Shown here: piece after piece, positions 58,375 through 64,000 of the stretch | Position numbering within the stretch: the stretch's first letter is position 1 | Layout of the letters: each line of letters begins with the position of its first letter | From: Solanum dulcamara | Taxonomy: Eukaryota; Streptophyta; Magnoliopsida; Solanales; Solanaceae | DNA: 64,000 nt | NCBI RefSeq assembly: GCF_947179165.1 | Contig: NC_077242.1 | Span: 34,903,097-34,967,096 of the forward strand | Direction: 5' to 3' | Program-made: the position numbers and the translations under genes | Notes under the pieces: model-generated | What the model saw: only the letters and a program-made list of their open reading frames with translations | Databases searched by the model: none | Told to the model about the DNA's origin: nothing

Positions 58375-60344
58375 CTTAAGGTGCATAAAAGGAACTATCC
58401 GACTCATGATTTGTAACTAGCGGCGGTTATTTTTATTTTGAAAATTTAGAGATACTATATTTATGGTATACATGTAGATGTGTTCACCGATCATAAGAGC
58501 TTGAAATATGTGTTTAAGGAAAAGGACTTGAACCTTTGACAATGGAGATGGCTTCTGTTATTGAAGGATTATGATATGAGTATATTATACCATCCAGGTA
58601 AAGTTAATGTGATTGTCGACATAGTGAGTAGATTGTCCATGAATAGTGTTGCCCATGTCAAAGATGGTAAGAAAGAGTAGGTTAATGATGTGCAAAGATT
58701 GGCCCATTTCGGTGTTCACTAGATTGATTATAATGAGGGTGGTGTTCTTATTCGTAATTTCTCGGAATCGTCTCTTGTGGCGGATGTTAAGGACAAAAAA
58801 GATAATGATCTGGTGTTGGTTGAGTTGAAAAATTTAGTTGCCAAAAAAACCATTGAGGCTTTCTCCCAAGGGGGAGATGGTGTACTTTGTTACCAAAGGT
58901 CGTTTATATGTGCCTAAAGTTAATGGTCTAAGGTAATTGATATTGTATGAGGCTCATTTTTTTTGGTATTCCATTAATTTTGGATCTACCAATAAGTATT
59001 ATTACTTGAGGGGGTGTATTGGTGAAATGGCATGCAGAGGGACACAGCGGATTATGTGCCTAGGTGTCCTAATTATCAATAAGTGAAGTTTGAGCATCAA
59101 AAACTGGGAGGTTTAGCTCAAGACATTGAGATTCCTACTTGGAAGTAGAAAGATGTGAATATAGGCTTGTGATGTGTTTACCTCGTACTAGAAGGCAGCA
59201 TGATTCTATTTGGATTGTTGTGGATCAAAGGACTAAGTCGACACATTTTCTGCCTGTTAAGACTTCTTATGGTGCCGGAGACTATGCAAGGTTATATATA
59301 CATGAATTGGTCAAGCTTCATGGTGTTTCATTGTCTATTAGATCAAATTCAGGTACACAATTCACTTTAAATTTTTTGAAGTCAATTCAAAAGAGTCATG
59401 GAATAAAAGTCAAGCGAAGTGCCGCTTTTCACCCTCAAACCGATGGACAAGCCAAAAGAACAATTCAAAAATTAGAAGATATGTTGGGGGCATGTGCAAC
59501 TGATTTCAAAGGAAATTTGGATGAGAATCTACCGTTTATTGAGTTAGCCTTCAACAACAACTACCTCTCTAGTATCCAAATAGCTCCTTTTGAAGCCTTG
59601 TATGGCAGGAGATGAAGGTCTCTGATTGGGTGGTTTGAAGTTAGAGAGGTCGCTTTGTTAGGATCTGAGTTAGTGTTTGAAGACATGGAAAAGGTTAGGC
59701 TTATTAGAGAGAAGTTGAAAATCGCTCAAAGTCGGCAAAAGTCTTATGTCGATTTGAGAAGGAGAGAACTTGAGTTCGAAATTTATGATTGGATTTAATT
59801 TAAAATTTAACCAATGAAGGGTGTTATGCGATTTGGTAAAATGGGGAATCTTAGTCTCCGATATTTTTGCCCCTATGAGATAGTGCGACGTGTTGGTAAA
59901 ATGGCTTATGAGTTAGCATTGCCTTCGGATTTGGAATTGGTGCATCCGGTGTTTCATGTCCCATTGTTGAAGAAATTCATTGGGGATCCTAAGTCTATTG
60001 TGCCCTTTGAGAGTGTGGATGTTAAGGAGAGTTTGACCTTTGAAAAAGTCTCGGTTGAGATTCTAGATCGGCATGTGAGAAATTTAAGGATTAAGGAAGT
60101 GGCATCCGTTAAAGTGTTTTGGAGGAACCAAGAAGTTGAAGGTTCTACGTGGGAGGCCAAGGAAGAAATGATGACACTTATGCTTATCTTTTTCCTTCCA
60201 TCCCTGATCAAGGTATTTAGTTTTCTCATGTTCTACGTCTATAAAATTCCTACGTTCCATCTTTTTCTATGTTATTCATATGCATATATGTTTCTGAAGT
60301 CAATTTTAAATCCATGTTTTATGCTATGTTTAAAAGACCCATAG
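58375..60344 (+). pseudogene. pol: gypsy-6 pol, second half (RNase H-IN-chromodomain-like)
   Basis: RNase H resumes with LKVHKRNYP (58375), then VFTDHKSLKYVF and YHPGKVNVI (58590). Integrase is open at 59139-59615. By position in that frame D29 is kept, residue 70 is N in SNSGTQF (family D), and residue 106 is K in QAKRTIQ (family E), so two of the three catalytic acids are lost. The tail frame (59814-60344) has a GPY-like FCPYEIVRR and the chromodomain-like NLRIKEVASVKVFWRNQEVEGSTWEAKEEM. The usual end is passed in a shifted frame. Confidence 0.84.
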
Positions 60345-60444
60345 TTTATACATTTTTGAGATGCCATAGCATCCATATTGGGTTGCTAGTCCTCTTTCCG
60401 TGTCATTTCTATTAGTTGAATCTCATTCGAAGATGAATGTTCTC

Positions 60445-60457
60445 AAGGGGGAGATAT
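60445..60457 (+). other. gypsy-6 polypurine tract
   Basis: AAGGGGGAGATAT directly before the 3' LTR start, the best-preserved tract in the window. Confidence 0.8.
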
Positions 60458-60966
60458 TGTAAGACCCCAGAACTTGAAAAGTTGAAAAGAATGAAAATTT
60501 GAAAAAAAAATGGATTTTCTCATGTTTTACGAGTTGACCTACGAGTCATAACAACTCCTACGGGTTGTAGGAGTGACTCGTAGGGTTGATATTGAAGTTG
60601 GATATTTAGTGAATTATGGAAGAGATTTTACAAGCCATGGAATGACTCGTAGTGTTGAGACGACTCATAGAAGTGAGTCATATAGTTAATCTCTGATTCT
60701 TCAAAAATTAACAAGCCTCAGTACTTCAGTTACCACTCAACAAGATGAGTCGTAGAGTGTTTGACAAAACATAAAGTGGACTCATTCGATGAGTCCTGAG
60801 GCCTAAATTTTGACCTAGCATTAGTGGTGGTTGATGAGTCATTTCTAAGACTCTTAGAAGAGACGACGACTCATGGAAACAAGTCATAGAGACAGTTCTA
60901 AATTCTAGTAGCTTGATTTAGGTACGTCACTTTGAAGACTCTTGTTGATGACTCGTGAAGCTTTCT
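60458..60966 (+). repeat. gypsy-6 3' LTR, cut by gypsy-8
   Basis: It starts TGTAAGACCCC and follows the 5' LTR in order ('gagtgactcgtagggttgatattgaagttgg') to about 60966, where the gypsy-8 LTR begins. The GACTCGTAG motif is frequent. About 1.7 kb of the LTR is missing. Confidence 0.82.
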
Positions 60967-63188
60967 AGTCACGACCCTACTTAGGACCTTGTCATAACAT
61001 GGCAATCGAAACACTGAAGGGATCCAACCAATCCTCTTCACATATTATAGGCATACATAAGGTAAAGTAAATGCGAAAATATCATTGGAAGAGTCTAAAA
61101 CATGAATAGAAAAAGAGATGTAAACAGAACTACAGAGACTCTATAACATTTATCTGACATGTTCCTCTGCCAATCAAGAAGGGAGGAGATTAATACATGT
61201 ACCTATATGACTCTCAATATGAATATAACAAAAGTCTTTTTAGAATGAAATAAATGCATAACTAGCTCTTTATAGATGAGGACTCATCAATTTTAACCGG
61301 ATGGAAACTCTACTAGCCATGAATGGGAATGTGATACTCAAATCGTATATTATGAGACAATGTAGGCAAAAAATATGCATTAGTACCTTTGAATGTACTA
61401 AGTATGTGGGCATGCCATGCAATATAAGTCATAGGATGCAATAATCAATTAACGTACATGATAAAAAGGATAAGTAAAGTCATGACAAAACCATAATAAT
61501 CAAAGCATTTAATAGACATAGTTGAAATCATAAAAGAACATACAGAGGATACACATATATGGGATAGAACCATACCCGACAATAAGACCATACGAGCAAT
61601 AACATGGAATCCCAATGTCTCCATACACAATGGAAGACAGGGGAATCTACTTGCCAAGGTAGACTCTACCCCACTAGGTGGGTGTCATGAACATGTGCTA
61701 TATGTGGATCTAGTAGCTAGGCCAAAAGAAAATCCTACAGTAGCACGTAGTTATGAGATGAGACTTTATATAAGGACCCCATAGGTAGAGCACGCACCTC
61801 AAGTCATCATTTGGTGCTAACTCAAGTACCACGGAATACATAACATAGTAATCATATTTAATAGATATCATAAGCAGATTCACAGGGTTAACACTCATAG
61901 AGTAGCTAATTCTCATGTCATACGTGAAATATGAGTATAAGCGTTTCAACATCACAATATCTTGCTTGAATAATAAATGTCATTAGGTTCCTAGGTCACC
62001 AATTTAGGATCCTAAGTCACCTTTCTTCATCAACTTTCATGAAATTCATAACTTGAACATAATTGTAACCATGATTATAATTCATGCTTGAATTTAAAGT
62101 AAAACTCATTTACATAGTCAACTTGAGTAAAAACCATGAGAATATTTTGAAATTATTAAAATTCATATTCATACTCCGTGTAACTCATCATTAAAAATAG
62201 CTTCATGCATGGGGATTTATAATTAAAATTAAAATCATGCAATTATTGTGGACACATACTTATAGTGATTTTGATAACAAATAAAAACATAATTAAAATA
62301 TCCCAATTCAATTCACCAAATTAGGGTTACAAATCTAATTGAAATTAATTAGATTTTGAGTAAAAAACTTGGGACTCCATGTGCGAAAGGAACCCATGGA
62401 TCAATCCCCACACATCTTGAATGAATTTCAACTTAAAATTGAGAAAAGGGACTTGTTCTTGAAGAAACCCTAGCCAAAATATGAGGAAGATGAATATCTC
62501 TTGAGGAACCTTGGGTGAGAAGTCTTAAAGGAGATCTTAGATTTAATAAGGGAAAATAATAGACTTAGGAGTATTTATGAAAATGACATAATTAATCTAG
62601 TCCCAAAAGTGTCCACATATATTAATAAAAGAATAAGGAATGACCGAATTACCCTTCATTTAACTAAAAACTGGGACTACAAAGAGGATGCATCACAGTA
62701 TGTGGTCCTCGCTATAGCTCGTGGTGGTCATCTATGGTGCTTGACTTAATCGTGCATCTTGGGATTGTAGGGAAAGGTTTCAGGACATCTTCCATGGAGA
62801 ACCTCATGGTCTGTGGACGATATCATAGTCTGCTAATCATGGGAGTGGTGCAGGGCCTGTTGGAGGGTTTGCATTACTGGCCACCACAGAGCCCACCACG
62901 ATTCGTGAAAGGCAACACAGCCCGTGATGGTGAGGCGTGGTCCTTGTCTTGGGAATTAATTTAGAGGGTCTCATGGGAGGGATCACTATAGAGGACACTT
63001 GGCCCGTGGTCCTGTCCCTATTGGACTGATTTTCAGAACCACCACCAAGGTGGCTCATCATAAGCCAGGGTTCTTAGTATGGCCAGTGATGGCCTCTGTG
63101 GTCATCACCTGGTGCCAAAAGCTGCATTTGTATTGAATTTTATCATTTCTTCCTTATTTTTCCACTTTTCAACTTCCGAGGTCTTATA
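60967..63188 (-). repeat. gypsy-8 3' LTR (about 2222 bp)
   Basis: The minus strand starts TATAAGACCTCGG (63188) after the polypurine tract and ends GGGTCGTGA (60968). U3 (62690-63110) holds CACGG / CCGTGGT palindromic motifs like gypsy-2. The R/U5 part shares 'gcatacataaggtaa' and 'ggatctagtagctaggcc' with LTR-D and gypsy-5. The open frames at 61445-61955 and 62734-63061 are by-products. Confidence 0.82.
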
Positions 63189-63201
63189 ATATCTACCCCT
63201 T
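63189..63201 (-). other. gypsy-8 polypurine tract
   Basis: The minus strand reads AAGGGGTAGATAT directly before the LTR, with one T interrupting the purine run. Confidence 0.72.
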
Positions 63202-63429
63202 GGGAATATTCATCCTTGAATGGGACTCAAGCTAGCATGAAAAGAATAGGAAATGAACACAATAGCCCATCATGAATGTAAAACGTATTTATAATGCATA
63301 CAACAAGAAATCATTAATCTCAATCCAAAACATAACTTTAAAACTCATTTCATGAACATGAATGCATATGAAATCAGGAGAAGAACTGAATCACAAGATT
63401 TGGGCAGATTGGATTATGAAGGAACTAAA

Positions 63430-64000
63430 TACCTCAACTAGGCAGGGAAGGAAAAAATAAGGATATCGGGACATCATATTGTCTTCGCTTTCCCATGTAG
63501 TATCCTCAACCTCTTCGTTCCTCTATAACACTTTTACTGAACCTATTTCTTTATTTCTCAACTTTCTAACTTGCCAGCCCAAGATTTCGAATGAAATCTC
63601 TTCGTATGAAAGACTCACTTTGACCCCAATGCTGCCCAAAGGAACAATGGAGTTAGGATAACTAATAAACTTCCTCAACAATGTAACATAGAGCACTGAA
63701 TGCACTAATGGCAAATCAGAAGGCAAATCCAACTCATAAGACACATTGCCAATCCACCTCAAAATTTGATATGGCCCAACATAGCGAGGACTTCACTTCC
63801 CTTTCTTTCCAAAGCGCATCACACCCTTCATGGGTAAAATTTTCAAGTAAACTCAATCATTAAGCTAAAATTCAAGTTCCTTTCTCCTCACATCTGAATA
63901 GGACTTTTATCGTCTTTGGGCCATTTTCAATCTTTCTCTAATGAGTTTAACATTCTCCATAACATCAAATAATAAGTTGGGTCCTATTAAAGTAAGTTCA
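63430..64000 (-). pseudogene. pol: gypsy-8 pol C-terminus (integrase tail, chromodomain-like), partial
   Basis: The minus strand reads, from the right edge, LIGPNLLFDVMENVKLIRERLKMAQ, then MKGVMRFGKKGK and SPRYVGPYQILRWIGN, the GPY/F module at the end of gypsy integrases. The open frame 63523-63762 continues to a chromodomain-like ILGWQVRKLRNKEIGSVKVL, ended by a TAG at the usual tryptophan position. Weak continuation to about 63430 reads NMMSRYPYFFPS. Stops upstream show that it is not functional. Confidence 0.8.

Larger units (their letters stand above)
43264..60966 (+). mobile_element. gypsy-6: Ty3/gypsy retrotransposon, split by gypsy-7 and cut by gypsy-8
   Basis: The parts are 5' LTR (43264-45439), primer site, gag, and pol to mid RNase H (48342); then, after gypsy-7, RNase H to chromodomain (58375-60344), polypurine tract, and 3' LTR (60458-60966), which gypsy-8 cuts. 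The split halves join in frame: KVIDYSSWKQ on the left continues as LKVHKRNYP on the right, the usual RNase H sequence. The LTRs differ clearly by eye (about one base in five in the first 250), so it is old. Confidence 0.86.
60967..64000 (-). mobile_element. gypsy-8: Ty3/gypsy retrotransposon, 3' end, runs off right edge
   Basis: On the minus strand the end of pol (63430-64000), polypurine tract and complete 3' LTR (60967-63188) are present. The rest lies beyond the window. LTR U3 motifs match gypsy-2, so the two belong to one family. Confidence 0.83.

Overview
The window is plant nuclear DNA: AT-rich, gene-poor heterochromatin made almost entirely of nested, decayed LTR retrotransposons. I found no intact host gene, tRNA, rRNA, CRISPR array or bacterial feature. 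The LTR families (ends of the TGTAAGACCCC and TGTTACACCCC types, a tRNA-iMet primer site reading TGGTATCAGAGC, and Ty3/gypsy integrases ending in a chromodomain-like segment) suggest a Solanaceae genome, probably Solanum. That assignment is inference from family resemblance, not a database result. All coding regions carry stops or frameshifts and are annotated as pseudogenes.

Layout, left to right. An antisense gypsy LTR (LTR-K, 1-1244) sits in the 5' leader of gypsy-1 (+, 1245-4679). Gypsy-1 is cut at 4679 by copia-1 (-, 4680 to about 11600), and copia-1 is split inside its RT/RNase H by soloLTR-1 (5569-8490, TSD TAAAT). Next come about 850 bases I cannot assign, a roughly 24-bp minisatellite (12446-12646), and an antisense LTR fragment (LTR-D, 12647-14578). 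Gypsy-2 (+, 14579-23057) interrupts LTR-D. Its truncated 3' LTR abuts gypsy-3 (+, 23058 to about 32486), whose 5' LTR holds soloLTR-2 (-, 25688-28863, TSD AGTTA). Gypsy-3 is fused tail to tail, within RT/RNase H, to a related copy, gypsy-4 (-, about 32487-38764), giving a long imperfect inverted repeat.

To the right, gypsy-4 abuts an orphan LTR (LTR-J, -, 38765-39238) that interrupts the RNase H of gypsy-5 (-, 39239-43263). Gypsy-6 (+, 43264-60966) starts inside the gypsy-5 LTR and is split in RNase H by the two-LTR element gypsy-7 (+, 48343 to about 58374). A 474-bp LTR-like unit (soloLTR-3, 57901-58374) lies at the end of gypsy-7. Gypsy-8 (-, 60967 to beyond 64000) cuts the 3' LTR of gypsy-6.

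The elements do not form a pathway. Each once encoded gag-pol (capsid/nucleocapsid, protease, RT, RNase H, integrase) for its own copying. What remains of interest is structural: the order of insertions, the missing halves of several broken elements, the inverted gypsy-3/gypsy-4 pair, a G-box cluster in a solo LTR promoter, interchangeable repeat modules in the LTR U3 regions, and stop codons strongly biased to TAG at glutamine positions.
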